Assembly: GCF_014489535.1 (NCBI RefSeq)
Contig: NZ_CP060783.1
Coordinates: forward strand, 2,832,501-2,896,500
Source of the DNA: Diaphorobacter aerolatus
GTDB taxonomy: Bacteria > Pseudomonadota > Gammaproteobacteria > Burkholderiales > Burkholderiaceae_C
Length of the DNA: 64,000 nt
Reading direction: 5' to 3'
In this document: positions 51,108-62,579 of the stretch, piece after piece
Layout of the letters: the number at the start of each line of letters is the position of its first letter
Numbering within the stretch: the stretch's first letter is position 1
Position numbers and translations under genes: made by a program
Notes under the pieces: model-generated
Databases searched by the model: none
What the model saw: only the letters and a program-made list of their open reading frames with translations
Told to the model about the DNA's origin: nothing

Positions 51108-51937
51108 CTACATCGCCCAGATGCGCGGCGAGCAGGCCTTGATGCCCCATGCCTGAAGCCGCCACAGCGCCCACACGCGCTGCCAGGTTTGCGTGAGCGG
51201 TTCGACCACGGGGGCGAGCCCGCGCAGCACCAGCATGTGCGCGTTCGCAGCGGTGACACCGGCGATCACCCCGGGGGCAGATCGCAGAGCAGTGCCTGTG
51301 TGGCCTCCAGCAAGCCCTCGCGAAGCGCGCGCGGCATGGGTGTGCCGCTGGCGAGAATCAGGCTGCCGAAGCAGCGCGCGCCCGCAAGCCCGAGCGGACC
51401 GTTCATCAGGCGCTGGTCTTGTGCGTCGAGTACGCCGTGTTCGAGAAATCGTCCGGGCCAGACGATGTGTTGCGTGAAGCGGCCGGTGCTGAAGGGCAGG
51501 TCCGCATGGGGCAGGCCGAGGGCGGTGATGTCCCAGGTCATCAGGTGCGCATCGGGCGCGAGATCGAGATGCAGTTCGTTCGATGCGTCGCACGCGTCGT
51601 AGGCAATGGCCTCGAGTGGCAGCCACTCCAGTCGTGCGCCGGGTGCCACGGCGATGCGCGTGCGTTGCATGGCGTGTGCGCCGTTGCTGCGATAAAAACG
51701 CGTGGCGCCCGGCGTGGTGACCAGCGCGTGCGCGCCTTCGTTGACGTGCACGTCGATGTCCAGCACATCACCGCCGACGAGGCCACCGGGCGGATGCACG
51801 AGCACGTTGTGGCAGACCCCCGGGCCTTCGGGATACAGCGTGCGCAGCACGCGCAGCGGGCCGTCGTGGCTGAAGTGCAGCGCCGTGGTTTCGCTGCGGC
51901 GCGAATAGTCGAGATCGAGTCGAGCGTGCCAGACCAT
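51108..51937 (-). CDS. ureD: Urease accessory protein UreD (frame break at about 51269)
   Basis: About 276 residues after repair. UreD/UreH scaffolds UreF and UreG on apo-urease for nickel insertion. Family segments: LHFSHDGPLRVLRTLYPEG, HPPGGLVGGD, ATRFYRSNG. The frame ends early at CCCCCGGGGTGA; restoring a C (GGGCGTG) gives VIAGVTAANAHMLVLRG and the normal C-terminus to a TAG at 51108. Unusually, it is the last gene of the urt operon rather than the first of the urease operon. Confidence 0.9.
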
Positions 51938-51963
51938 TGCATGCGCGAGCTGCGTGCCGCCGT

Positions 51964-52656
51964 TCAGATCGCCACCAGTTGGCGCACGCCCTTGGACTGC
52001 ATCTCGCTGCCCGGGCCGCTCGCGATGACCTCGCCGCGTTCCATGACCACGTAGTGATCGGCCAGTTCCTCGGCGAAATCGTAGTACTGCTCGCAGAGCA
52101 GGATCGCCATGTCGCCGCGATTGGCGAGCATGCGGATCACGCGGCCTATGTCCTTGATGATGCTCGGCTGTATGCCTTCGGTGGGCTCGTCGAGGATCAG
52201 GATCTGCGGCCTGGGCGCAAGCGCGCGGGCAATCGCCAGCTGCTGCTGCTGGCCGCCCGAGAGATCGCCGCCGCGCCGGTGCAGCATGGTCTTGAGCACC
52301 GGGAACAGTTCGAACAGTTCGTTCGGAATCTGCGCGCCGCCGGGTTGGTAGGCCAGGCCCATGCGCAGGTTGTCCTCGACCGACAGGCGCGAGAAAATCT
52401 CGCGGCCTTGCGGCACGTAGCCCATGCCGCTGCGCGCGCGGTCATAGGGCGCGCGGCGCGAGATGTCGGCACCCTGCCATTCGATCCGGCCACTCTTGAT
52501 CGGCACCAGTCCCATCAGGCTCTTGAGCAGCGTGGTCTTGCCGACGCCGTTGCGGCCCAGCAGCACGGTGACCTTGCCTTGCTCGGCCTTGAGGTTCACG
52601 TCGCGCAGGATGTGCGAGCCGCCATAGAACTGGTGCAGGTTTTCAATCTTCAACAT
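51964..52656 (-). CDS. urtE: Urea ABC transporter ATPase UrtE
   Basis: 230-residue LivF-type ATPase: Walker A GRNGVGKTT, signature LSGGQQQQ, Walker B ILILDEPTEGIQP. The GRNGVGKTTLLK and EGIQPSII segments are typical of UrtE. Six bases after urtD. Confidence 0.93.
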   Translation of the reverse strand: MLKIENLHQFYGGSHILRDVNLKAEQGKVTVLLGRNGVGKTTLLKSLMGLVPIKSGRIEWQGADISRRAPYDRARSGMGYVPQGREIFSRLSVEDNLRMGLAYQPGGAQIPNELFELFPVLKTMLHRRGGDLSGGQQQQLAIARALAPRPQILILDEPTEGIQPSIIKDIGRVIRMLANRGDMAILLCEQYYDFAEELADHYVVMERGEVIASGPGSEMQSKGVRQLVAI

Positions 52657-52662
52657 CGCTCA

Positions 52663-53541
52663 TCACCTTCCCAGATAGACCTCGATCACGCGCTCGTCGG
52701 CCTGCACCTGGGCGAGCGTGCCCTCGGCCAGTACCGCGCCATCGCACAGCACCGTCACCTTTTCGGAGATGGTGTCGATGAAAGACATGTCGTGCTCCAC
52801 CACCATCAGCGAGTGCTTGCCCTTGAGGCTCAGGAACAGCTCGGCGGTGCGCACCGTTTCCTCGTCCGTCATGCCGGCCACGGGTTCGTCGAGCAGCAGC
52901 AACCGGGGCTCCTGCACCAGCAGCATGCCGATCTCGAGCCACTGCTTCTGGCCGTGACTCAGCAGGCCGGCCTGACGCGTCACGCTGCCCGCGAGATGGA
53001 TGGTGTGCAGCACTTCGGCAATGCGATCGCGCTGCGCGCCGGTCAGGCGGAAGTTCAGCGAGCGCGCCACGCCCTTGTGCGTCTTGAGCGCGAGTTCGAG
53101 GTTCTCGAAGACCGAGAGCTGCTCGAACACGGTCGGCTTCTGGAACTTGCGGCCAATGCCCATCGCGGCGATCTGCGGTTCGTTGTAGCGCAACAGGTCG
53201 ATGGTCGAGCCGAAGAACACCGTGCCCTTGTCGGGCCGGGTCTTGCCCGTGATGACGTCCATCATCGTGGTCTTGCCCGCACCGTTCGGGCCGATGATGC
53301 AGCGCAGTTCACCGGGGGCGATGTCCAGGTTCAGGCCGTTGATGGCCTTGAAACCGTCGAAGCTCACGTGCACGTCTTCGAGATACAGAATGCGCCCGTG
53401 CGTGACATCGACCTCGCCGGGCAGCACGCGCCGCGCGGTGCTGGCAACGCGGTCGCCCGACTCCGTCGCGCCGGATGTGGCCCTTGAATGGTGCGACTGC
53501 GTGATGCGCTCGGTACCGGCTTCCATGAGATCGGGGGTCAT
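52663..53541 (-). CDS. urtD: Urea ABC transporter ATPase UrtD
   Basis: 292-residue LivG-type ATPase: Walker A GPNGAGKTT, LLSHGQKQW in place of the usual LSGGQ (a known UrtD trait), Walker B LLLLDEPVAGM. It starts at 53541 in an ATGA overlap with urtC, with an extended N-terminus of about 45 residues. Confidence 0.93.
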   Translation of the reverse strand: MTPDLMEAGTERITQSHHSRATSGATESGDRVASTARRVLPGEVDVTHGRILYLEDVHVSFDGFKAINGLNLDIAPGELRCIIGPNGAGKTTMMDVITGKTRPDKGTVFFGSTIDLLRYNEPQIAAMGIGRKFQKPTVFEQLSVFENLELALKTHKGVARSLNFRLTGAQRDRIAEVLHTIHLAGSVTRQAGLLSHGQKQWLEIGMLLVQEPRLLLLDEPVAGMTDEETVRTAELFLSLKGKHSLMVVEHDMSFIDTISEKVTVLCDGAVLAEGTLAQVQADERVIEVYLGR

Positions 53542-54739
53542 GCGCGTGCTCCTTCGGCAATGGGACCTGTGGCCGCAGCTTTGGCCGACGTGGTGGTGGC
53601 GACGGAGGTCGCCGCCTGCGCCTTGCCACGGCGTGCCGCGCGGTGCTCGCGCCATTGGCGTGACAGGCCCACAATGCCGCCCGGCATGAACAGCGTGACC
53701 GCGATGAACAGCAGGCCCAGCACATACAGCCAGTACTCGGGCGCGGCCATGGTCAGCCAGCTCTTGCCACCGTTGACGACGAACGCGCCGATGATCGGGC
53801 CGATCAGGCTCGCGCGGCCACCCACGGCGGTCCACACCGCCATCTCGATGGAGTTGCCCACGCTCATCTCGCCGGGATTGATGATGCCCACCTGCGGCAC
53901 GTAGAGCGCGCCCGCGAGGCCGCACATCATCGCGGAGATCACCCAGATCGTGAGCTTGTAGGAAAGCGGGTTGTAGCCGCAGAACATGGTGCGCGATTCG
54001 GCATCGCGCACCGCCTGCAGCACGCGTCCGAACCGGGATTGCACGAGCCAGCGCGCCAGCAGATAGCAGCCGAGCAGCGCCACGCCCGAGAGCGTGAACA
54101 GCAGCACGTGCATCCGCGGCGTGTTCAGCGAAAAGCCCAGAATCGACGTGAACCCGGTAAAGCCGTTGTTGCCACCAAAGCCGGTTTCATTGCGAAAGAA
54201 CAGCAGCATGGCGGCATAGGTGAGCGCCTGCGTGATGATCGAAAAATACACACCCTTGATGCGCGAGCGAAACGCGAAGTAGCCAAACACGCCGGCGAGC
54301 AGACCCGGCACCAGCAGCACCAGCACAGCGGTGGCGATGAAGCTGCCCGACAGCGACCAGACCCATGGCAGCTCCTTCCAGTCGAGGAACACCATGAAGG
54401 GCGGCAGTGCGCCGGGCCGGAAGCCTCGCGCATCAGGTACATGCCCATCACGTAGCCGCCGAGCGCAAAGAACAGGCCGTGGCCCAGGCTCAGGATGCCG
54501 GTGTAGCCCCAGATCAGGTCGATGGCGAGCGCGCAGATCGCATAGCACATGAACTTGCCGAGCAGGCCGATCATGTAGTCCGAGAGATGCAGCGCATGGC
54601 CGTCGGGCACCAGGAGGTTCAACGCCGGAGCGATGGCCGCAATGCAGATGAAGGCGATGAGAAACAGGCTCCAGCCGCGCCCCGTGAGCAGCGGTGCGGG
54701 CCTGGGCAATTCGAGCGAGTGGTGGATGGTTGTTGGCAT
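53538..54739 (-). CDS. urtC: Urea ABC transporter permease UrtC (frame break at about 54415)
   Basis: About 400 residues after repair; LivM-type permease with some ten helices. N-terminal helices and [12 protein letters not shown] lie in one frame, [16 protein letters not shown] onwards in the next. One base is missing in GGCCCGGCG. Four bases after urtB. Confidence 0.92.
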
Positions 54740-54743
54740 GGAT

Positions 54744-56372
54744 TCAGGCCTCCGCGCTGCGGCCCTTCAAGGCAAAGATGCCTTGCGGACGCTTTTGAAT
54801 GAAGATCACGATGAACAGCAGCACGGCAATCTTGGCAAGCACCGCGCCGGTCCAGCCTTCGAGCAGCTTGGACAGCACGCCGAGGCCGAGCGCCGCATAC
54901 ACCGTTCCGGCGAGTTGGCCGACACCGCCGAGCACCACCACGAGGAACGAATCGACGATGTAGTTCTGCCCCAGATCCGGGCCCACGTTGCCGACCTGGC
55001 TCAGCGCGCAGCCTGCAAGACCCGCGATGCCCGAGCCGAGCGCAAATGCATAGGTGTCGGTGCGCGCGGTGTTCACGCCGACACACGAGGCCATCGCGCG
55101 GTTCTGCGTGACGCCGCGCACGAACAGGCCGAGACGCGTGCGCGCGATCATGAAGGCCACGCCACCCAGCACGAGGAATGCGAAGATCACGATGCAGATG
55201 CGGTTCCACGGCAGCGTGAGGTTGGGCAGCAGCGCAATGCCACCGCTCATCCACGAGGGGTTCTCGACGCCCACGTTCTGCGCGCCGAACACGCTGCGCA
55301 CGGTCTGTTGCAGCACGAGGCTGATGCCGAACGTGGCGAGCAGTGTCTCGAGCGGCCGCCCATACAGAAAGCGGATCACGCCGCGCTCCAGAATCGCGCC
55401 GACCAGCGCCGACGCGAGGAAAGCCACCGGAATCGCTGCCACCAGATACCAGCCGAACGCGGCCTCGGGCAGCCAGCGCTGGAACAGCAGTTGCACCACA
55501 TACGTGGCATACGCGCCGATCATGATCAGCTCGCCGTGCGCCATGTTGATCACGCCCATCAGGCCATAGGTGATCGCGAGCCCGAGCGCGGCGAGCAACA
55601 GCACCGAGCCGAGGCTGACGCCGCTGAAAATCTGCCCGAGGCGCTCGCCCCAGACCAGACTGTCGTCGATCTCGGCGAGCGCGCGCCTGAGGGCCTTTTG
55701 CACCGCTGGGTCCTGCTCGTCGGTCAGGCGCTGGTTCAGCAGCAACTGCGTCTCGGGCGTCTTCAGATGCGTGAGCGTGCCGATCGCCTGCATGCGCTGC
55801 TGCGGATCGTCGCTCGTCAGCAGGCTTGCGGCCCTGGCGCGTTCGAGCAGCGTCTTCACGCGCGCGTCCTGCTCCTTGTCCAGCGCCCGGTCGATGATCT
55901 CCACGCGCGATGCGTCGGGCTCCTCGGCGAGTTGCGCCGCGGCCTTGCGGCGCGCCTCGACGTCGTCGCTGCCGAGCGCCAGCGCGGCCTGCGCCGCGTC
56001 GATCACGCCGCGCAGATAGTTGCTGTTGACCACGTCCTCGGCATCGGCGGGAAGCCGGGTCGCCGCGCCTGACGCAGGATCGATGGCCTTGTCACCGCGA
56101 ACGATGAAGGCCTTGCCGTTGGCGGTCTTCACCTCGTCGTTCGCCAGCGCCGACAGGTATGCGGCGAGTTGTGCATCGGGCGTCTGCACGGACTTGTTGA
56201 TGGCCTCCACGCGCTGGTCGTTGTCGTCGGCAGCGGCCATCTGGAAGGCCTGATCGGCGCTGAGCGCGTGAGCCCCGAGGCTGGTGAGCAGGGCCACGGA
56301 GGCGACGACCGCCGTGGCCAGCAAAGGCGCGAGCTTGCGTCCGGGAAATTGAATGCCGAATGTGCGTGTCAT
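54744..56372 (-). CDS. urtB: Urea ABC transporter permease UrtB
   Basis: 542 residues: signal peptide, an extracytoplasmic helical domain of about 210 residues specific to UrtB, then a LivH-type permease ([18 protein letters not shown]). The ATG at 56372 precedes the signal peptide. It lies 80 bases after urtA; a hairpin in that gap may set the urtA/urtB ratio. Confidence 0.93.
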   Translation of the reverse strand: MTRTFGIQFPGRKLAPLLATAVVASVALLTSLGAHALSADQAFQMAAADDNDQRVEAINKSVQTPDAQLAAYLSALANDEVKTANGKAFIVRGDKAIDPASGAATRLPADAEDVVNSNYLRGVIDAAQAALALGSDDVEARRKAAAQLAEEPDASRVEIIDRALDKEQDARVKTLLERARAASLLTSDDPQQRMQAIGTLTHLKTPETQLLLNQRLTDEQDPAVQKALRRALAEIDDSLVWGERLGQIFSGVSLGSVLLLAALGLAITYGLMGVINMAHGELIMIGAYATYVVQLLFQRWLPEAAFGWYLVAAIPVAFLASALVGAILERGVIRFLYGRPLETLLATFGISLVLQQTVRSVFGAQNVGVENPSWMSGGIALLPNLTLPWNRICIVIFAFLVLGGVAFMIARTRLGLFVRGVTQNRAMASCVGVNTARTDTYAFALGSGIAGLAGCALSQVGNVGPDLGQNYIVDSFLVVVLGGVGQLAGTVYAALGLGVLSKLLEGWTGAVLAKIAVLLFIVIFIQKRPQGIFALKGRSAEA

Positions 56373-56400
56373 ATGTTTACCGTTGCCTGCCCGAATGGCT

Positions 56401-56425
56401 CCCTCGCCCCCGAAGGGGCAGAGGG
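56401..56425 (-). other. Hairpin between urtA and urtB
   Basis: CCCTC-G-CCCC and GGGGC-A-GAGGG pair around CGAA. No T-tract, so more likely an mRNA-stabilising or partial-attenuation stem after the highly expressed binding-protein gene (inference). Confidence 0.5.
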
Positions 56426-56452
56426 CAGGGGTGAGGGGCTGACGCCCGCAAC

Positions 56453-57724
56453 TCACATCGCAGACTTGCCGTCCGGCTCGTCCTTCTTCTTGTCGTTGCC
56501 ATCGATGAACGGGCTCCATGGCTGGGCCTTGATCGGTCCCTTGGTCTTCCAGACCACGTTGAACTGGCCGTCGGCCTTGATCTCGCCAACCATCACCGGC
56601 TTGTGCAGGTGGTGATTCTTCTCGTCCATCTTCACCGTGAAGCCATCGGGCGCGACGAAGGTCTGTCCGGCCATGGCGGCGGTCACCTTGTCGACGTCGG
56701 TGCTCTTGGCCTTTTCAACGGCCTGCTTCCACATGTGGATGCCGATCCAGGTGGCTTCCATCGGGTCGTTGGTGAGTGGCTTGTCCTTGTGGCCGGCGAT
56801 GTTCTTCGCCTTGGCGTAGTCGCCCCACTGCTTGATGAACGCGGTGTTCGTCGGGTTCTTCACGCTCATGAAATAGTTCCATGCGGCGAGGTGACCCACG
56901 AGTGGCTTGGTGTCCACGCCGCGCAGCTCTTCCTCGCCCACGCTGAAGGCGACGACGGGCACGTCCTTGGCCTTGAGTCCGGCGTTGCCCAGTTCCTTGT
57001 AGAACGGCACGTTGGAATCACCATTGATGGTCGAAATCACGGCGGTCTTGCCGCCAGTGGAGAACTTCTTGATGTCCGAGACGATGGTCTGGTAGTCGCT
57101 GTGTCCGAACGGCGTGTAGGTTTCGATGATGTCGGCTTCCTTCACGCCCTTGGACTTCAGGAACGCGCGCAGGATCTTGTTGGTGGTGCGCGGGTACACA
57201 TAGTCGGTGCCCAGCAGCACGAAGCGCTTGGCACCGCCGCCTTCCTTGCTCATCAGGTATTCGACAGCGGGAATCGCCTGCTGATTGGGCGCGGCGCCGG
57301 TGTAGAACACATTTTTCGACAGCTCTTCGCCCTCATACTGCACGGGGTAGAACAGCAGACCATTGTTTTGCTCGAACACCGGCAGCACCGACTTGCGCGA
57401 CACGCTGGTCCAGCAGCCGAAGACCACGGCCACCTTGTCCTGCGTGATCAGTTGCTTGGCCTTTTCGGCGAACAGCGGCCAGTTCGAGGCCGGATCGACC
57501 ACCACGGGCTCGAGCTTCTTGCCGAGCACGCCGCCCTTGGCGTTGATGTCGTCGATGGCCATGAGTACCGTGTCCTTGAGCACGGTCTCGGAGATCGCCA
57601 TGGTGCCCGAGAGGCTGTGCAGCACGCCGACCTTGATGGTGTCCTGTGCATGCACGGCTGTCGTTAGTCCAAGGCCCAGGGCCAGCGAGGCGGCCAGCGT
57701 TGTAAGTGTTCCGCGACGGTTCAT
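56453..57724 (-). CDS. urtA: Urea ABC transporter substrate-binding protein UrtA
   Basis: 423 residues with a signal peptide ending AVHAQDTIKVG. Family segments: GVLHSLSGTMAISE, VFGCWTSVSRKSVLPVFE, YPVQYEGEE. First gene of urtABCDE-ureD, divergent from ureA, with a consensus sigma-54 promoter upstream. Confidence 0.95.
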   Translation of the reverse strand: MNRRGTLTTLAASLALGLGLTTAVHAQDTIKVGVLHSLSGTMAISETVLKDTVLMAIDDINAKGGVLGKKLEPVVVDPASNWPLFAEKAKQLITQDKVAVVFGCWTSVSRKSVLPVFEQNNGLLFYPVQYEGEELSKNVFYTGAAPNQQAIPAVEYLMSKEGGGAKRFVLLGTDYVYPRTTNKILRAFLKSKGVKEADIIETYTPFGHSDYQTIVSDIKKFSTGGKTAVISTINGDSNVPFYKELGNAGLKAKDVPVVAFSVGEEELRGVDTKPLVGHLAAWNYFMSVKNPTNTAFIKQWGDYAKAKNIAGHKDKPLTNDPMEATWIGIHMWKQAVEKAKSTDVDKVTAAMAGQTFVAPDGFTVKMDEKNHHLHKPVMVGEIKADGQFNVVWKTKGPIKAQPWSPFIDGNDKKKDEPDGKSAM

Positions 57725-57790
57725 TGCACGACTCCAATAAGGAAAAGGGAAAAAATGAGAACCGGTCCAGATCGACCGTGCAAGGCACAA

Positions 57791-57806
57791 CGCAATTGCT
57801 GTGCCA
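57791..57806 (-). promoter_or_regulatory. Sigma-54 promoter of urtABCDE-ureD
   Basis: The minus strand reads TGGCACAGCAATTGCG: full TGGCAC and TTGC boxes with exact GG-N10-GC spacing. Predicted start about 57781, 57 bases before the urtA ATG. Confidence 0.82.
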
Positions 57807-57949
57807 GGCCGCGTCCTTCACTGGCGCGTCGTGGTGGTACATACCGCTTGCGACCCGGTAGCGCGCATGATTCGCGCTGCGGTCAACCGTTGTGGTGCGC
57901 AATCGCCGGACCGGTGCAGGCACACTGCACCATTGCAGCGCGCGGCCTG

Positions 57950-57967
57950 GCGGTGGCATGCCACCGC
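57950..57967. promoter_or_regulatory. 18-bp perfect palindrome between urtA and ureA
   Basis: GCGGTGGCATGCCACCGC is self-complementary over 18 bases, lying between the two divergent promoters. Other symmetric elements are near: GGTGCA/TGCACC at 57913-57931 and TTTGGTG/CACCAAA at 57985-58007. Activator or repressor sites are likely; none is a clean NtrC consensus. No gene is present in 57725-58088. Confidence 0.55.
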
Positions 57968-58010
57968 AGGTGCAGAGGCCCGCATTTGGTGCCGGGCGCT
58001 CACCAAAATG

Positions 58011-58026
58011 TGGCCTGCTTCTTGCA
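58011..58026 (+). promoter_or_regulatory. Sigma-54 promoter of the urease operon
   Basis: TGGCCTGCTTCTTGCA has TGGC, TTGCA and exact GG-N10-GC spacing (58012-58013, 58024-58025). Predicted start about 58037, 52 bases before ureA. The TTTGGTG/CACCAAA repeat abuts its upstream edge. Confidence 0.72.
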
Positions 58027-58088
58027 TCGTGGTGCTCAACCCGTTCTCACTCAGTCACTCACCGGACTTCATTCAGGATCGACCGCAT

Positions 58089-58391
58089 ATGGAACTCACT
58101 CCCCGCGAAAAGGACAAACTGCTGATCTTCACCGCCGCGCTGCTCGCGGAGCGGCGGCGCGCACGCGGGCTCAGGCTCAACTACCCGGAAGCCGTGGCCT
58201 TCATCAGCGCTGCCGTGATGGAAGGCGCGCGCGATGGCCGCAGCGTGGCGCAGCTCATGAGCGAAGGCCGCACCATCCTGACGCGCGACGACGTGATGGA
58301 CGGCATCGCCGAGATGATTCCCGACATCCAGGTCGAGGCCACGTTTCCCGATGGCACCAAGCTGGTTACCGTGCATCAACCGATATCCTAG
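58089..58391 (+). CDS. ureA: Urease gamma subunit
   Basis: 100 residues, typical. [20 protein letters not shown] and the LNYPEAVA segment are family hallmarks. First gene of the urease operon. An AGGCGC/GCGCCT hairpin follows at 58404-58419. Confidence 0.97.
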   Translation: MELTPREKDKLLIFTAALLAERRRARGLRLNYPEAVAFISAAVMEGARDGRSVAQLMSEGRTILTRDDVMDGIAEMIPDIQVEATFPDGTKLVTVHQPIS

Positions 58392-58506
58392 GAACATCTC
58401 CTGAGGCGCTTTCGCGCCTTCCCCCTTCGCTGCGGGCGGCCCTTGCTGGCTGGTTGCTGGTGTGGGCCGCTAACGACTTGAACTTCATTCACCTGATCGA
58501 TTAGCC

Positions 58507-59112
58507 ATGAAAAAATTTCGTTGTCTTGTTTCAGCGGCTGCGGCCTTCGCTGTGATTCCCTCTACGGTCTTCGCGCATGTGGGTGACCACGGCCACAGTC
58601 ACAACCTGATCGACAGTTTCACCAGCGCGTTTGCGCATCCCTTCACCGGAGCAGACCATCTCGCAGCGATGGTGGCGGTGGGCATGTGGAGCGCGATTGC
58701 GGTGCGTCCCGCATGGCGCGCGCCCGTGGCCTTCGTGGCGTTGTTGATTGCGGGTTGCGTTGCGGGCTTTGCGGGTCTGGCCGTGCCGGGCGTGGAGCCG
58801 ATGATCGCGGCCTCCGTGCTGGTGCTCGGTCTGCTCGTGGCGGTGCAAAAGCGCCTGCCCTGGGGCGTCGCCGCCGGCATTGCCGGTGTGTTCGCGTTCT
58901 TTCACGGGGCGGCGCATGGGGCCGAGCTGTCGGCCGACACCGCAATGATGGCGCTGGCCGCGCTGATCGGCATGGCCGCTGGCTCGGCCACGCTGCATCT
59001 CTTCGGCATGGGGCTCGGCCATGCGCTGCTGCAACGCCACGCGTGGATCGCCCGCGTCGGCGGCGCGGCAACGGCACTGCTCGGCGCCGTCATGCTCACC
59101 CGTCTGGTCTGA
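58507..59112 (+). CDS. ureJ: HupE/UreJ family nickel permease
   Basis: 201 residues with a signal-like first helix and about six further helices. The metal-binding motif HPFTGADHL (H44, D50, H51) and [10 protein letters not shown] mark HupE/UreJ nickel/cobalt transporters. Its place between ureA and ureB fits nickel supply to urease. Confidence 0.9.
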   Translation: MKKFRCLVSAAAAFAVIPSTVFAHVGDHGHSHNLIDSFTSAFAHPFTGADHLAAMVAVGMWSAIAVRPAWRAPVAFVALLIAGCVAGFAGLAVPGVEPMIAASVLVLGLLVAVQKRLPWGVAAGIAGVFAFFHGAAHGAELSADTAMMALAALIGMAAGSATLHLFGMGLGHALLQRHAWIARVGGAATALLGAVMLTRLV

Positions 59113-59131
59113 AACCAGGAAAAGGTACGCA

Positions 59132-59443
59132 ATGACACCCGGTGAACTGTTGATCGACGAAGGCACCCGCGAGCTCAACACGGGCCGCGATGCGGTCACG
59201 CTGGTCGTGAAAAACGCCAGCGACCGCCCGATCCAGGTCGGCTCGCACTACCACTTTGCCGAGACCAACGCAGGCCTATCCTTCGACCGCGATATCGCCC
59301 ACGGCATGCGCCTGAACATCGCGAGCGGCATGGCCGTGCGCTTCGAGCCCGGCCAGCAACGCACCGTAGAACTGATCCCCTTCGCAGGCGACCAAAAAAT
59401 CTACGGCTTCCGCGCCCAGATCATGGGAAAAATCCACCCATGA
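59132..59443 (+). CDS. ureB: Urease beta subunit
   Basis: 103 residues, full length. [26 protein letters not shown] and [17 protein letters not shown] are conserved. The ATG at 59132 has GGAAAAGG upstream. Confidence 0.97.
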   Translation: MTPGELLIDEGTRELNTGRDAVTLVVKNASDRPIQVGSHYHFAETNAGLSFDRDIAHGMRLNIASGMAVRFEPGQQRTVELIPFAGDQKIYGFRAQIMGKIHP

Positions 59444-59462
59444 CCACAACAGAAGCGCGCAC

Positions 59463-59655
59463 TCATCTCGCGAAGTCGCGAGATGAACGCCGCACGAGCG
59501 AAGCAAAGTGCCGAGCCCACATCTTCCCGACTGACTTGCGGCGGTTGTCCGAGCGCAGTGACGCAGGAACGAAGTCGAGTTCCGCCGCAGGTATTCCAGG
59601 CGCATTTTTGATTACTTTTTGGGCGCACCCCAAAAGTGATTGCCCCGCCGGGGCA
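59463..59655. repeat. Multi-hairpin intergenic element between ureB and ureC
   Basis: The 280-base ureB-ureC gap is packed with inverted repeats: TCATCTCGCGA/TCGCGAGATGA (59463-59486), GCGGCGG/CCGCCGC arms near 59538 and 59582, GATTACTTTTTGGG against CCCCAAAAGTGATT, and GCCCC/GGGGC (59643-59655). No gene is supported there. This resembles a dispersed palindromic repeat rather than normal operon spacing. Confidence 0.6.
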
Positions 59656-59723
59656 GTCCCGGCCCCGGACCTCAACGTCCACTCCCAAGCTCGCCATCAC
59701 CGATCGAACGGATGAATTGAAAA

Positions 59724-61427
<1,704 letters not shown>

Positions 61428-61443
<16 letters not shown>

Positions 61444-61934
61444 TCGGAGGCCGCCGAATGCTGATGCTGGGCGCTCCTGCTCTCATGCCACACAAGCCAG
61501 TCCTGCGCGGCGATGACCGGCGCTCCCTTGAGCGCGGCGGGCATGGCCTCGTAGACCAGCACGCGCAACGTGCGTTCGCTGTCTTCGGCAGCCGGACGAT
61601 GCGGCAGGAGTGCCACGCGCGCGTCAAGCACGCGCTTGGCGTATTCGCCGATGTCTTGCGGCCAGACGCATTCGATGCGGTCCAGCGCCTGCTCAAGCGC
61701 GTCGTCGAGCGGATAGACTTCGGCGAGTACCGGTGCGGTGCCGCTGAGGCTCAGGCCGGGATACCAGCCGAGATCGTGCAGCGTGCCGGTCAGCAGGGTC
61801 GTGCCCACGCGCGCTATGCCGCTGCGCAGCCGCGCAATGTCGTTCACGCCGCCCGCACGCAGCGTGCCGTAGACGGCGACATGCGTTGCGCCGCAGGCCT
61901 GCCAGGGTGGATTGGTGGTGATGGTGTCGCCCAT
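61428..61934 (-). CDS. Gamma-glutamylcyclotransferase-like (AIG2 fold) protein
   Basis: 168 residues. VYGTLRAGG is the substrate loop of the GGCT/AIG2-like family, with the conserved acidic segment [10 protein letters not shown]. The start at 61934 was chosen because the fold begins 20 residues later; upstream extension is the antisense of ureE. It sits on the opposite strand inside the urease operon, between ureC and ureE. Confidence 0.8.
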
Positions 61935-62030
61935 GGCGCAAATGTAGTTTCTGAACAAAGACCTCGTCGCATGCATGCATGTTGCATGCGCGATGCCAAC
62001 GTGCGAGGGCAATGCAAGGATGATGACGCA

Positions 62031-62564
62031 ATGATCCAGATGAACAAACTGCTCGCCAAGGGCGCGGGCCTCTCTCAGGTGCTGCTCAAGCGCGCGGCGA
62101 GCGTCGAACTCGATTGGGATGTGCGCCAGAAAAGCCGCTTCGCCGCTACCGACAGCACGGGCCGCGAGCTGGCCATCTTCCTGCCGCGCGGGCAGGCCGT
62201 GCGCGGCGGCGACGTGCTCGTGGGCGAGGACGGATCGCTCGTGCGCGTGATTGCCGCGCCGCAGAAGGTGCTGCACATCGGCTGGTGCCGACAGCATGGA
62301 ACGGCCTTCGATCTGACGCGCGCCGCCTACCACCTGGGCAATCGCCACGTGCCCATCGAGTTGCAAGCCGATCATCTCAAGATCGAGCCCGACCACGTGC
62401 TGGCAGGGATGCTGCGCAGCATGCACCTGATCGTCACCGAGGCCGAGATGCCGTTCGAGCCCGAGGGCGGCGCATATGGCGGGCATGTGACCCACGATGG
62501 ACACGGCGGCCATCACGGCCATTCGCATGGCGCTCACGAAGGCCATCATCATCACGATCACTGA
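62031..62564 (+). CDS. ureE: Urease accessory nickel chaperone UreE
   Basis: 177 residues. Peptide-binding N-domain and metal-binding domain with WCRQHGT and the conserved GNRHVP region; the tail from about residue 151 holds many His (GHGGHHGHSHGAHEGHHHH) for nickel. A second possible start is 62040 (MNKLL). Confidence 0.94.
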   Translation: MIQMNKLLAKGAGLSQVLLKRAASVELDWDVRQKSRFAATDSTGRELAIFLPRGQAVRGGDVLVGEDGSLVRVIAAPQKVLHIGWCRQHGTAFDLTRAAYHLGNRHVPIELQADHLKIEPDHVLAGMLRSMHLIVTEAEMPFEPEGGAYGGHVTHDGHGGHHGHSHGAHEGHHHHDH

Positions 62565-62579
62565 ACGGCTGCGCCGCAG

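Noticed and set aside
57913..57931. GGTGCA-N7-TGCACC as an NtrC site upstream of ureA
   Set aside because: The half-sites are in the reverse order to the NtrC consensus (GCACC before GGTGC), so it is listed only as a symmetric element.
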